A stretch of DNA of 64,000 nt from UBA1858 sp963976865 (GTDB lineage Bacteria; Pseudomonadota; Gammaproteobacteria; UBA4575), in NCBI GenBank assembly GCA_963976865.1, contig CAXBLY010000003.1:62001-126000 (forward strand), written 5' to 3'. A model generated the notes under the pieces. The model worked only from the letters and a program-made list of their open reading frames with translations, did no database searches and was not told the origin of the DNA. This document shows positions 37,202-46,403 of this stretch, in pieces (position 1 is the stretch's first letter; each line of letters begins with the position of its first letter). The position numbers and the translations under genes are program-made.

Positions 37202-38656
37202 ATGAAGAAGGGTGCTAAAAAACGCATTATCCTGAATGCATTTGACATGACATGCGTAAGTCATCAATCGTCTGGTATGTGGACACATCCAAACAGTCAA
37301 GCTTCAAGATATAATGATATCGAGTACTGGACAAATATGGCGATTGAGCTTGAACGTGGTTTCTTTGATACATTATTTATTGCTGATGTGAAAGGGGTAT
37401 ATGATGTCTACCGTGGAACTGCGGCACAATCGCTTATAGACGCAGCACAGGTTCCGGTTAACGACCCATTTTGCGCAATTGCAGCAATGGCTGCGGTTAC
37501 GAAGAATGTTGGATTCGGAGTAACAGCTGCAGTGACATTTGAGCCTCCGTACCTTCTTGCAAATCGACTGTCAACGCTTGATCATTTAACAAAAGGCCGT
37601 GTTGCATGGAATGTGGTGTCATCGTATTTGAATAGTGCGGCGCTAAATATTGGTATGGATCAACAAATGGCGCATGATGAGCGATATGACTATGCAGATG
37701 AATATATGGAAGTGATGTATAAGCTCTTTGAAGGTTCCTGGGAAGAAGATGCCGTCAAAAGAGATAAGGAAAGTGGAATTTTCACCGATCCCAAGAAAGT
37801 ACACCCCATTAAGCATGACGGTAAATATTTTAAAGTACCAGGCTTTCATTTATGTGAGCCTTCTCCACAAAGAACGCCAGTAATCTTTCAGGCTGGTGCT
37901 TCCAGCCGGGGTCGGGCATTCGCCGCTAAACACTGTGAAGCAATGTTTATATTAACCACAAGCCCTGAACATGCGCGTACTATTACTGAAGATATTCGTA
38001 ATGTTGCTGAGAAAGCCGGGCGTAAACGTGATTCGATTAAGATATTTACTCTCTTGACGATTGTTACAGGATCAACAGACGAGCAGGCACAGCAGAAATA
38101 TGATGATTATTTGCAATATGCAAATCCAGAAGGAATGCTGGCGCTCTACGGTGGATGGACTGGTATAGATTTCTCTAAGCTGGATCCTGATGAGCCTCTC
38201 AAGGCAATGGATAATGACGCGCTACGCACAACACTTGAATCACTCACCGAAGATGGTGGTAGAGATGTATCAGTGCGTGACGTAATTAAAGAGAGATGTA
38301 TTGGTGGACTGGGTCCGATACTCGTTGGCGGCCCTGAGAAAGTTGCTGATGAACTGGAAAGATGGGTCGATTATGGTGGTGTTGATGGATTTAATCTTGC
38401 GTACGCGATTACACCGGGTTCAGTGACTGATTTTATCGATTATGTGAGACCGGAACTGGTCAAGCGTGGACGAGCTCAAACTGAATATGCACCTGGTACA
38501 TTTAGGCAGAAGCTTGTAGATCCTGCAAGTCCATATACGGGTAGTGATCATCCTGCCACTAAAGTTCGTGGTTCATATAAAGGCAAGGAAAGTGTTGATG
38601 ACAATACTACAGACTCTCCATGGACTGGTGCAAAAACACCTTTTCATGCTCATTAA
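37202..38656 (+). CDS. dmoA: DmoA-like dimethyl sulfide monooxygenase (flavin-dependent)
   Basis: The 484-residue protein belongs to the NtaA/SnaA/DszA branch of bacterial-luciferase-like monooxygenases. Stretches such as NAFDMTCVSHQSSG, RLSTLDHLTKGRVAWNVVSS, SAALNIGMDQQMAHDERYDY and CIGGLGPILVGGPEKVADEL agree closely with what I recall of Hyphomicrobium DmoA, which converts dimethyl sulfide with FMNH2 and O2 to methanethiol and formaldehyde. The length matches. The reductase partner is probably encoded at 42087. ATG 37202 follows AGAAGGAAAA and the sigma-54 promoter. Substrate is inferred from resemblance and the SfnG-type neighbour; another thioether or a chelate is possible. Confidence 0.85.
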   Translation: MKKGAKKRIILNAFDMTCVSHQSSGMWTHPNSQASRYNDIEYWTNMAIELERGFFDTLFIADVKGVYDVYRGTAAQSLIDAAQVPVNDPFCAIAAMAAVTKNVGFGVTAAVTFEPPYLLANRLSTLDHLTKGRVAWNVVSSYLNSAALNIGMDQQMAHDERYDYADEYMEVMYKLFEGSWEEDAVKRDKESGIFTDPKKVHPIKHDGKYFKVPGFHLCEPSPQRTPVIFQAGASSRGRAFAAKHCEAMFILTTSPEHARTITEDIRNVAEKAGRKRDSIKIFTLLTIVTGSTDEQAQQKYDDYLQYANPEGMLALYGGWTGIDFSKLDPDEPLKAMDNDALRTTLESLTEDGGRDVSVRDVIKERCIGGLGPILVGGPEKVADELERWVDYGGVDGFNLAYAITPGSVTDFIDYVRPELVKRGRAQTEYAPGTFRQKLVDPASPYTGSDHPATKVRGSYKGKESVDDNTTDSPWTGAKTPFHAH

Positions 38657-38685
38657 AATATAATGCACTTGCATTGATATTCAGG

Positions 38686-38718
38686 TGCCAAGTAGACAAA
38701 ACATTCTGCTTGGCATTT
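38686..38718 (+). terminator. Terminator after dmoA
   Basis: A 10-bp stem (TGCCAAGTAG / CTGCTTGGCA, one G-U pair) with a 10-nt loop and a short T-run lies 30 bp after the dmoA stop. Confidence 0.55.
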
Positions 38719-40154
38719 GAGTATAAAAGTTATTTATTTGCAAAGATGTATTGTGTCTATAAGGTGTAATGTGTCTATAAGTACAGTCAAAGAAAGCTGC
38801 CGGGAATAAGATTGAAAGACCTGGGTTTTAGTTTCAAATAGCAGTGACTGATCAAGTTAATTAATTCACTCTAATATTGTGTTCCTCTATACTTCAGGCG
38901 ACTCAACTCTGATCCGAAAGACAATACAACTACTTGCCAGTTTTAAGCCGATATAGCTGAGGCTGAAAAAATGCTTGACGAAGAAATTTTATTGTTGAAT
39001 TGGAAATACTGAAAAAGTATAGAGCCTGAATTCATTATTTCAGATTGCAAAGACAATAAAGTAAGGTTTGTCTTTGAACTGTAATTTATATATTTATCAA
39101 ACCTGATATGAAACATGATAGTAGACTTGGGTTGGTCTGGCATTCTGAATTGTTTGATTAATATGCCTGCCTGTGAACTTAAATTCGTGTGTTTTACTAT
39201 CATTGCGTAAATATACACCCTCTCAATGTGATTCGTTAAATTCTAATGAATACTAATAGTAGTGGTCATAGCAAGCCTTATCTTTCTGTTAAGTTTATAA
39301 CCATTTAGATTCAGTATTTGTATTCCTGAATATAGTGAATATAAAATTTCTAAAAAATGTCATCTTCTGGCAGTTGTTTATAACTTCAATATTATTTTTA
39401 GCCGTGTATTAATTAAGAAAACTCATCGATTCTCCATGCTGTATTGCTAGGAGTGTGTGATAACTACACTGTTAAATGTTGTTTCATTAGGAATATATGA
39501 TGATCAAATTGAAGCGAAGATACAGCGTGAAAGGATACAACTGTCCTTTAAGTATCTATTCTGCTTGAGAATATTTAATGACATTGCCTCTCTGAACTAT
39601 AACGCTGAGTGTGAATAGCGACTGGTGGGCTCAAGGAGTTTAAGTGTTGAGAATCTTACATAAATTTTTCGAATGTATATGTTCAGTATTTAAAATTTCA
39701 AAATTAATAGTCAAAGATGGTTGTACCGTGGCTGTCTGTCTCTGAATTTTCACTTTTAGCGTTTCACGGTTTCAGTTTATGTTTCAGAGTATCCCTGAAT
39801 TATCGTATTCCAATTCTCCGTAATTAACTATTTAGTTATAAGCCTGTCTTTTGTTTATTGAAAGATGGTTATTATTATTTTGTGTTCACATTTTAATATT
39901 AAATATATCTATATTAATAAAAAATTATTTAGATAAATTTGATAAAAAAATACAAATATTTTTATAAGTTTTTACCTATAAGAATTCAAATTGAAACATA
40001 AAATTTATAAGTTTTCTTATTCTATAGTAAGTTTTTTGTTTCCAATAGAAAATTTATGTTTCTACATGGGCGTTATAGAATTTAATTTACCTGGAATGAA
40101 AAATAATATGACGCATATATATATGTATAAAAACATACGCAAAAAAATAGACAA
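38719..40154. other. Gene-poor spacer between dmoA and porin
   Basis: This is 1.4 kb without a credible gene. At 38950-39085 the plus strand reads as a protein-like stretch (AEAEKMLDEEILLLNW, then a stop, then EPEFIISDCKDNKVRF), perhaps a decayed gene. Three GTTTCA motifs cluster at 39761-39786 but are ~500 bp from the porin promoter. An open frame at 39991-40188 is AT-rich and not convincing. Confidence 0.4.
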
Positions 40155-40180
40155 GTTTCATTTTATTGCTCTTCTGTTTC
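40155..40180. promoter_or_regulatory. Putative activator sites upstream of porin
   Basis: GTTTCA (40155-40160) and GTTTC (40176-40180) lie ~115-135 bp before the predicted start site of the porin gene, the distance expected for a sigma-54 enhancer site. Confidence 0.45.
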
Positions 40181-40265
40181 TAAAGTGACACAAACGTTAT
40201 CAGGGCATGTGAATTTATTTTTATGAATATCGTTAAGTGAATGTTATTTATGAATTTATAAAAAA

Positions 40266-40281
40266 CGGCATGGCGTTTGCT
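40266..40281 (+). promoter_or_regulatory. Sigma-54 promoter of porin gene
   Basis: CGGCATGGCGTTTGCT keeps GG and GC 10 nt apart, with TTGCT at -12. It lies 121 bp before the porin ATG. Confidence 0.7.
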
Positions 40282-40402
40282 ATGTTATGGCAGCAGGCAG
40301 AAATAAAAAAAATAATATGTCTGAAGTTTTGAGTGTCGTTAAATGAAGAGAAAGTTGTTAAGAGTTAAATTACATAAAGTACTTTCGTTTGAGAGGTTGA
40401 TA

Positions 40403-41737
40403 ATGAAAAACAGTTTTATAAAAATATTTGCTCTTGCATTTGCTGTCAGTGCACCTGCTTATGCTGGTGGTGTTGGCGGTGGTAATGCCAATTCAAACTG
40501 GACAATATATGGTTGGCAAAGTGTGTCGTATGAATTTCGTAATGCTGATGTTGTGTCAACAGATCTTGTTAGCAATCCAGATGGTGTGCGTGATAGAGAT
40601 TATCAGCAATACAATGATAACGCTTCAAATATAGGGTTTGCAGCGAGTATCGACACAGGAATTTCAATGGGTGGACAGGCCATTACTGCAGACTTTCAGT
40701 GCGAGCAGTTCACATTCCGTAATCGTAATACGGGTACAGGGTTTTGTAACAGAAACAGTAAACTCGGATTATCAGGCGCATTTGGTGATCTGCATGTAGG
40801 TCAGTGGTTATTGCCGGCTAATGAAATTATTGCGCAATGGATAGATCCATTTTACGACCATGATATGAATGCACATTCGAATCTTATCGGTTCTGTTGGT
40901 TATGGAAATGTTTTCTACAATGGTGGATTTGGTGAAAATGGTGGTGTTGGCGGTGGTGGTGCCGGTGGTGCCCAGAATGCTTCTTTCAACAGGCGTCAGG
41001 AAGAAATTGTTCAATACTGGAGTCCTAATCTAAATGGATTTCATTTCCGAATTGCAACTTCAAATGCACATGGTGGTGCTGGTGGTGATGAAGTTGAAGT
41101 AGCAGATTCAAATGGTGATACAAATGAACTGGATCCTCGTATCTGGTCAACTGGTATTGCTTATGAGAACACACTATCAAATGGAGATAATGTCTGGCTA
41201 GCAGTCGCCTATGAAAAGCATGATGAATGGTCTGCTGTAGATTTTGGTTGTTCTGACTCTGATGATGACAGTCTGCGTCTTGCAGGTCGTTATATTAAAC
41301 AGTGGGGCAATGGAAGCTTTACCCGCATCTCTGCAGCATGGGAAACACTTGAATATGACTGGGAAGATTGTTCTGCAGGAACACTTCTGACAGGTGCTGC
41401 TAATCTGGGTGCAGATGCCAATAATCTTGAACTTGAAAAAGATACATGGTTAATCTCTGGCGTCCAAAACTTCGGTAACGGGTTTGATTTCAGATTCATG
41501 TATCTGGATGCAGGTGAATTTGATTGTGATACATGTGCGACTGATGATGACACAGATGCGACGTTCTATTCTTTGGGTATTTACTACAATACTCCAGCAG
41601 GAACAGAATTCAGGTTGACCTACAATGACCTTGATAACGAAAGCAATGCCAACTACGACTATGCCATTACTCCTACCGGCACAGCTCAAGGTGGTGATGC
41701 ATCAGCATTTGGTCTTGGTCTTACACAGTGGTTCTAA
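40403..41737 (+). CDS. Outer-membrane porin
   Basis: The 444-residue protein has a signal peptide ending APAYAGG. It is a general-porin-type barrel: SNWTIYGWQSVSYEF at the start, NSKLGLSGAFGDLHVGQW (porin L3-region start), alternating strands, and SAFGLGLTQWF ending in Phe for BAM recognition. The loops are Gly/Asp-rich with Cys pairs. Uptake of a small organosulfur compound is inferred from the shared sigma-54 promoter type. ATG 40403 follows GAGAGG; an upstream in-frame ATG at 40343 would spoil the signal peptide. Confidence 0.88.
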   Translation: MKNSFIKIFALAFAVSAPAYAGGVGGGNANSNWTIYGWQSVSYEFRNADVVSTDLVSNPDGVRDRDYQQYNDNASNIGFAASIDTGISMGGQAITADFQCEQFTFRNRNTGTGFCNRNSKLGLSGAFGDLHVGQWLLPANEIIAQWIDPFYDHDMNAHSNLIGSVGYGNVFYNGGFGENGGVGGGGAGGAQNASFNRRQEEIVQYWSPNLNGFHFRIATSNAHGGAGGDEVEVADSNGDTNELDPRIWSTGIAYENTLSNGDNVWLAVAYEKHDEWSAVDFGCSDSDDDSLRLAGRYIKQWGNGSFTRISAAWETLEYDWEDCSAGTLLTGAANLGADANNLELEKDTWLISGVQNFGNGFDFRFMYLDAGEFDCDTCATDDDTDATFYSLGIYYNTPAGTEFRLTYNDLDNESNANYDYAITPTGTAQGGDASAFGLGLTQWF

Positions 41738-41807
41738 ATCACTAATAAAAGAGTACTCGAGTAGTTAGTGGGTTCTTAACGTTTTCATACCATTGACACT
41801 CTTCTTA

Positions 41808-41836
41808 AAGGGTCCTTACTCCGGACCCTTTTTTTT
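41808..41836 (+). terminator. Rho-independent terminator after porin
   Basis: An 8-bp GC-rich stem (AAGGGTCC / GGACCCTT) with a 7-nt loop is followed by T-rich sequence, 70 bp after the porin stop. Confidence 0.85.
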
Positions 41837-41944
41837 ATGAGGCTTGAACTAAATTTTACTGACTAGGCTAAATTACAAGCCCTGAAACCTGTGACCAGGT
41901 GGATGGGGTGATAAAATATCAATATTGCTTTTATAGAATGGGTT

Positions 41945-41975
41945 TTGAGGGCATATACATGTTATATGCCCTCAA
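41945..41975. repeat. Long inverted repeat between convergent genes
   Basis: A perfect 13-bp inverted repeat (TTGAGGGCATATA and complement) with a 5-nt loop lies between the porin and the convergent flavin reductase gene. With no T-run on either side, a second terminator or an RNA hairpin are both possible. Confidence 0.5.
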
Positions 41976-42086
41976 TCAGGATTTGTTAAGTGTCGTCAGG
42001 CATGTGTTAAACCTGAGTAGTAGTGTTTAAGTAAACTACTCTAAATATATATGGGCAGTCATGCACTTGTAGATGGGTGCAACCAG

Positions 42087-42566
42087 TTAGATGCTTAAAT
42101 CTCTGAATTTGCCCTGGTACCAAATAGATGGATTTCCTTCATTGACAATGGCGTGCATCACTTCGCCAACCAGTATTTCATGGTCTCCACCTGGATATTT
42201 ATGTTTGGCTGTACATTCAAGAGAGAAGATACAATTAGGAATAATAGGTAAGCCACTTTCTCCATCTATGAATTCGTTGCCATCAAATTTTTCAACGCCT
42301 TTGGTTGCAAACTTGAAAGCCAGATCGTGTTGCTCGTGACCTATCACATTCACTGCAAACTGGTCATTTTTCATAAATGAGCTATAGCAGTCGGCTGAAT
42401 TCGCAAGACATACCAGGATTAAGGGAGGGTCCAGAGATAAAGACGAAAAGGCGGATGCGGTAAATCCACATTTTTTTCCATCAGCCCCAATTGTAGTCAC
42501 AATAACCACTCCACTAGGAAATTGTCCCATTGCTGCTTTAAAACTTTCATCTTTTAAATTTGACAT
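42087..42566 (-). CDS. HpaC/DmoB-type flavin reductase
   Basis: The ~159-residue flavin-reductase-like protein has AMGQFPSGVVIVTTIGADGK, GFTASAFSSLSLDPPLILVC, FAVNVIGHEQHDLAFKFAT and HEILVGEVMHA. Members supply FMNH2 to two-component monooxygenases, here most plausibly the DmoA-like or SfnG-type enzyme. ATG 42566 is preferred; a TTG at 42578 is in frame and neither start has a clear SD. It has its own sigma-54 promoter and is divergent from the activator gene. Confidence 0.85.
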   Translation of the reverse strand: MSNLKDESFKAAMGQFPSGVVIVTTIGADGKKCGFTASAFSSLSLDPPLILVCLANSADCYSSFMKNDQFAVNVIGHEQHDLAFKFATKGVEKFDGNEFIDGESGLPIIPNCIFSLECTAKHKYPGGDHEILVGEVMHAIVNEGNPSIWYQGKFRDLSI

Positions 42567-42608
42567 AGGCTTAAACAATTATTTTTTAGGTAAGACAGTA
42601 GTAAATTT

Positions 42609-42624
42609 TGCAAGATGCATACCA
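42609..42624 (-). promoter_or_regulatory. Sigma-54 promoter of flavin reductase
   Basis: On the minus strand TGGTATGCATCTTGCA matches TGGCAC-N5-TTGCA with the GG/GC spacing of 10. The predicted start is near 42598. Confidence 0.7.
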
Positions 42625-42686
42625 TTTGCTTATGTTTGTAACTTATTGAAATATAAGCAAATTAAATTTATGGTATATGTGTGGTT

Positions 42687-42710
42687 GTTTCAGTGTGAAA
42701 CTGTGTTTCA
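42687..42710. promoter_or_regulatory. Palindromic activator site between reductase and regulator
   Basis: GTTTCAGTGTGAAAC is a perfect 15-bp palindrome, followed by another GTTTCA at 42705. It lies ~90-110 bp upstream of the reductase start site and ~200 bp ahead of the regulator ATG. It is the cleanest copy of the motif and could also serve autoregulation. Confidence 0.55.
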
Positions 42711-42909
42711 AAATGGAATGTAATAAATATTTATGGTTAAATAGAAACAAATCGAATATTATCAAATATAGGATTAAAAACAGTCTAGGTGAAAGCCACT
42801 TAAGTAAGTCTAAATTAAGTGTTCATACACCAGACTTTATATAAAGGATAATTGTAACTAAAAAAATATAATAATAATAAAAATAAAAAAAATATAATGA
42901 GGAGGCACG

Positions 42910-44310
42910 ATGAATTTTGCACATGTGCATAAAATTTTAGTCGTAGATAATGATATTGAGTTTGGCAAGTCCGTTGGTATGCTCCTTGAAAGTGAAGAAT
43001 TTGAGGTGTCATATGTCAAAAAAGTGGACGATGCACTAAATGCATTATTAACCGAGCACTTTGATCTAGTGCTTAGTGATTTGAAATTAAGTCAGAAAAG
43101 CGGGTTAGATTTACTCAGAAAAATCAGAACAGAAAAAATAGACACACCCACCATTATTTACACCAGCTACACATCTATTAAGTGTGCTGCCCAGGCATTA
43201 CGTCTAGGCGCTGCAGACTATATCTTAAGACCTTTCACAGATTCCTATTTACTGCATGCTGTAGTGCGTGTCATTAATGAAAAATGTATAAAAAAAGAAA
43301 ATAAAAATCTCAAGCGTGATCTGGATGATGCACTTCAAAAGAAAAGAGAAATAATTGGCAATAGTCAGTCAATGCGGGAATTGAAGTCTTTAATTAAACG
43401 TGTTGGCCCCTGCGAAGCAACTGTTCTGATTCAGGGTGAAAGTGGTACAGGAAAAGAGCTTGTCGCTCAGGCTATACATAGAGCCAGTCCAAGAAAGGAT
43501 GGCCGGTTTGTCGCGGTAAATTGTGGTGCCATTCCAAAAGAGTTGATGGAATCTGAGTTCTTTGGTCATGCAAAAGGTGCCTATACAGGTGCTACTAATG
43601 AAACAGAGGGACTTATCCGCCAGGCTAATGGTGGAACTTTATTTCTTGATGAAATTGCTGAGCTGGATCTTTCGCTACAGGTTAAATTACTTAGAGCGAT
43701 TGAAGAGAGGGTTGTCAGACCTGTTGGTAGTAACAAGAGCTTTAATGTAGATATAAGGATTATTGCTGCAGGTAATAGAGATCTTCATTATGAAGTTAGT
43801 CAGGGAAAGATGCGCGAAGATCTGTACTATCGGCTTAACGTGGTTCAGATACTGGTACCACCGCTAAGAAATCGGGAAAATGACCTTGAGTTGCTGGTGG
43901 ATCATTTTATTAATATGCATAACAAAAAACTGGGAAGAAAAGTTAATAGTGCAAGTGATACTCTGATTGAATATCTGAAAGAATACTCTTGGCCCGGAAA
44001 TATCCGTGAGCTGGAAAATTCAATTGAAAGAGCGATTATATTAGCCGCTGACGATGATCTGAGTATTTCGGATTTTAAACATATCAAAAATGAATCTACC
44101 CAGGATCAGGAATCATCATTGTCTGATGAATGTGAAGTAAAACTCATGTCGATTGAAGAATTCACCAAGAAAGTTGTTGAGAACTACCAGTATAAGTACA
44201 GTGAACAGCAACTTGCATCATTACTTGGTATCGGTAGAAAAGCACTTTGGATGCGAAGAAATCGCTGGGGGCTGTTTAGAACCAAGAATACCGACGCAGT
44301 GGTTAATTAG
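42910..44310 (+). CDS. NtrC-type sigma-54 activator with receiver domain
   Basis: The 466-residue protein has a receiver domain (~8-120, VVDNDIEFGKSVGMLL, Asp57 in LVLSDLKLSQKSG). A sigma-54 AAA+ domain (~143-375) has Walker A GESGTGKELVAQAIH, the loop GAYTGA in place of GAFTGA, and GGTLFLDEIAEL. A Fis-type HTH ends the chain (SEQQLASLLGIGRKALWMRR). The switch Lys of the receiver appears as Arg (ILRPFTD), so phosphorylation control may be altered. No kinase is adjacent; SfnR, the known activator of sfn genes, lacks a receiver. An SD GAGGAGG precedes the ATG. It is the natural regulator of the surrounding sigma-54 promoters. Confidence 0.92.
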   Translation: MNFAHVHKILVVDNDIEFGKSVGMLLESEEFEVSYVKKVDDALNALLTEHFDLVLSDLKLSQKSGLDLLRKIRTEKIDTPTIIYTSYTSIKCAAQALRLGAADYILRPFTDSYLLHAVVRVINEKCIKKENKNLKRDLDDALQKKREIIGNSQSMRELKSLIKRVGPCEATVLIQGESGTGKELVAQAIHRASPRKDGRFVAVNCGAIPKELMESEFFGHAKGAYTGATNETEGLIRQANGGTLFLDEIAELDLSLQVKLLRAIEERVVRPVGSNKSFNVDIRIIAAGNRDLHYEVSQGKMREDLYYRLNVVQILVPPLRNRENDLELLVDHFINMHNKKLGRKVNSASDTLIEYLKEYSWPGNIRELENSIERAIILAADDDLSISDFKHIKNESTQDQESSLSDECEVKLMSIEEFTKKVVENYQYKYSEQQLASLLGIGRKALWMRRNRWGLFRTKNTDAVVN

Positions 44311-44430
44311 TAAATTAGAAAATTGTAAACTTGTAAACTTTGAGGAGAGTCTAATGGGTGCGACCTGTTAGCTGTTAATACCTATTATTCTCATATTAGT
44401 TCCTTCATCTCGATATTAGTTTATCGTTCA

Positions 44431-44476
44431 GAAACACTTCATACCATTTTGAAACTTGTCATTCATATAAGTTTCC
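44431..44476. promoter_or_regulatory. Putative activator sites upstream of binding-protein gene
   Basis: GAAAC at 44431, TTGAAAC at 44449-44455 and GTTTCC at 44471 lie ~60-105 bp before the predicted start. A further GTTTCA abuts the -24 element at 44503. Confidence 0.45.
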
Positions 44477-44507
44477 ATATCACCTTGTATTCCCTGAAAA
44501 ATGTTTC

Positions 44508-44523
44508 AGGCATAGCAATTGCA
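44508..44523 (+). promoter_or_regulatory. Sigma-54 promoter of binding-protein gene
   Basis: AGGCATAGCAATTGCA differs from the dmoA element at only two of 16 positions, with identical GG/GC spacing. Confidence 0.75.
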
Positions 44524-44676
44524 TTACTTACTCAAGACAAATTGTAGATAACCCAGTCGTCTATTTAATAGATTCTATTATGTTGGTGATTGGTTAGTAC
44601 TGTTTGTTAAAAGCGATATTGATTGAGTTAAATCGATATTAAAAAAAGATAAAAGCAATATTTGGAGGAAGAAAAC

Positions 44677-46104
44677 ATGTTAGATAATAAAGTTGTTAAA
44701 TTATCATGTTTCATCATGGTTTTATCGGCATTATTTACATTAACAACCCCTGTATTTTCTGAAGAAAGCATGTATATACCTATCCCAAGTTACCGGGTTG
44801 GTCCTTATGCGGCTGGTGGTACTGGATATTACGGAGGAATTCTGGATTATTATAGTTTGCTGAATGAGCGTGATGGTGGCGTTGGCGGTGTGAAACTTAC
44901 CTGGTCTGAGTGTGAAACAGAATACTCAGTTGAACGCGGTGTGGAATGCTATAAGCGTATGAAAGATCGTGAAGGTGGCGCGCTATTCTTTGATCCTCTT
45001 AGTGTGGGGATAGCTATTGCATTGAATGAAGTTGTTCGTAATGACCAAATTTCACAGATTACTGTTAATCACGGTATGAGTGAGACAATTGATGGCGAAG
45101 TGTTTCCTTTCGCTTTCCCATTAGGAATGGGAGTACCTGATGAATACAATGCAACAGTTCGCTTTATGGCGTACCTGGAGTCAGGTGAAGATCCTAATAC
45201 TGTTGATCTTGCAAAAGCACTTAATGGCAAGAAAATAGTTACTCTGCATCATGGTTCACCTTATGGTAAAGAAGCACTCGGCTATATGACTGCGATGGGT
45301 GAAGAGTATGGATTTGAGCATACCACTATTGAGGTTCCTCATCCTGGAAACGAACAGCAGGCACAATGGTTAAAGATACGCCAAATAAAACCTGACTTTG
45401 TGTTTCTAAGAGGCTGGGGCGTGATGAATCCTGTTGCTATGCAAACAGCTTCTCGTATGGGCTATCCGGTAAATCGCTTAATCGGAAACATCTGGAGTAA
45501 TTCTGATGAAGATGTAATTCCAGCTGGTGCGGCTGCTCATGGTTATCAGGCAATTACTACTCATCCGGCAGGTGTATTTACTCGAGTTCAGGATGAAATT
45601 ATTCATGAGCTTTATAGTAAAGGTAAAGGAGACCTTGACGATAAAAGCAGGCTAGGGAGTGTCTATCATAATCTGGGTATCACTGCCGGAATTATGCATG
45701 TAGAAGCCATAAGAAATGCACAGAAGCGATGGGGAGAAGGAAAGAAATTAACTGCCCAGCAAGTACGATGGGGGTTTGAAAACATCAGGTTTGATGAAAA
45801 GCGTATCGCTGAAGTGGGTGCCGAAGGTCTGTTGGCGCCAATGCTGGTAACCTGCAAAGATCATGTGGGTGGACACAATTCAAAATTCCAGAAATGGGAT
45901 GCTGATAAAAGACAGTGGGAAATTGTCACTCCATGGATTAGAAGCCAGGCACCGACTGACAAGTTGTTTGCCAGTGCAGAAAATTATCGGACTGACAACC
46001 AGATTGAAAAGCGCGATTGTGATGATCCTCAGCAACGCGATAACTGGAAGCTTAGCAAAGACGAGCCAGAAGTCCCAGCAGGTGTTAGTACCTGGGGTGG
46101 CTAG
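44677..46104 (+). CDS. LivK/UrtA-type periplasmic substrate-binding protein, no ABC partner nearby
   Basis: The 475-residue protein has a signal peptide ending TPVFSEE. It is a type I periplasmic binding fold of the branched-chain amino acid/urea/amide class, with YRVGPYAAGGTGYYGGILDY, VKLTWSECETEYSVERGVEC, KKIVTLHHGSPYGKEALGYM, IKPDFVFLRGWGVMNPV and YHNLGITAGIMHVEAIRNAQ. It is longer than LivK. No permease or ATPase genes follow; a terminator closes the unit. It may capture an organosulfur compound or act as a sensor ligand-binder. GGAGG fixes the start at 44677, not the TTG at 44662. Confidence 0.85.
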   Translation: MLDNKVVKLSCFIMVLSALFTLTTPVFSEESMYIPIPSYRVGPYAAGGTGYYGGILDYYSLLNERDGGVGGVKLTWSECETEYSVERGVECYKRMKDREGGALFFDPLSVGIAIALNEVVRNDQISQITVNHGMSETIDGEVFPFAFPLGMGVPDEYNATVRFMAYLESGEDPNTVDLAKALNGKKIVTLHHGSPYGKEALGYMTAMGEEYGFEHTTIEVPHPGNEQQAQWLKIRQIKPDFVFLRGWGVMNPVAMQTASRMGYPVNRLIGNIWSNSDEDVIPAGAAAHGYQAITTHPAGVFTRVQDEIIHELYSKGKGDLDDKSRLGSVYHNLGITAGIMHVEAIRNAQKRWGEGKKLTAQQVRWGFENIRFDEKRIAEVGAEGLLAPMLVTCKDHVGGHNSKFQKWDADKRQWEIVTPWIRSQAPTDKLFASAENYRTDNQIEKRDCDDPQQRDNWKLSKDEPEVPAGVSTWGG

Positions 46105-46189
46105 ACTTTATTCTTCAAATTAATAATTTCTTAGCAGTAAAGGAGGTAAATTAAAGCTTCGTATTTTCAAGTGTTACTTACTTTTATTG

Positions 46190-46228
46190 AGCTGGAGCTG
46201 AGATATTTCTCACTCCAGCTTTTTTTTA
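46190..46228 (+). terminator. Rho-independent terminator after binding-protein gene
   Basis: Nested stems AGCTGGAG / CTCCAGCT and TGAGA / TCTCA with a TATT loop are followed by seven T. It lies 86 bp after the stop. Confidence 0.9.
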
Positions 46229-46235
46229 CTTTTTT

Positions 46236-46296
46236 GAAACGTTTCCTAAAGAAACAGGTTTCTCATCGAAACGTAATTTCGTTACAAATCGTTTCA
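46236..46296. promoter_or_regulatory. Cluster of GAAAC/GTTTC sites upstream of ribBA
   Basis: Six copies lie in about 60 bp, including the palindrome GAAACGTTTC (46236-46245), GAAACAGGTTTC (46251-46262), GAAAC (46268) and GTTTCA (46291). They lie 80-140 bp before the predicted ribBA start site, the densest array in the region. Confidence 0.55.
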
Positions 46297-46346
46297 TAAT
46301 TAACAATACCTAACGTTAAATCAGTCACTTATAAACATTATGCTTG

Positions 46347-46362
46347 TGGCATAAATTATGCT
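46347..46362 (+). promoter_or_regulatory. Sigma-54 promoter of ribBA
   Basis: TGGCATAAATTATGCT fits TGGCA-N6-TGCT with the GG/GC spacing of 10. It overlaps the in-frame start at 46344 and so rules that start out. Confidence 0.72.
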
Positions 46363-46403
46363 CTTTTTATATGTGTATTCCTCTCAAAAAAGGTGCGTGT
46401 ACG

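Noticed and set aside
37202..38656. Nitrilotriacetate or dibenzothiophene-sulfone monooxygenase instead of DmoA
   Set aside because: Same superfamily, but the recalled DmoA stretches fit better and the SfnG-type neighbour supports C1-organosulfur use; not fully excluded.
39991..40188. 65-codon open frame before the porin
   Set aside because: Very AT-rich, rich in Ile/Lys/Phe/Asn as expected by chance, and no ribosome site.
46344..46403. Upstream in-frame start of ribBA
   Set aside because: It overlaps the sigma-54 promoter, and the extra residues do not resemble RibBA.
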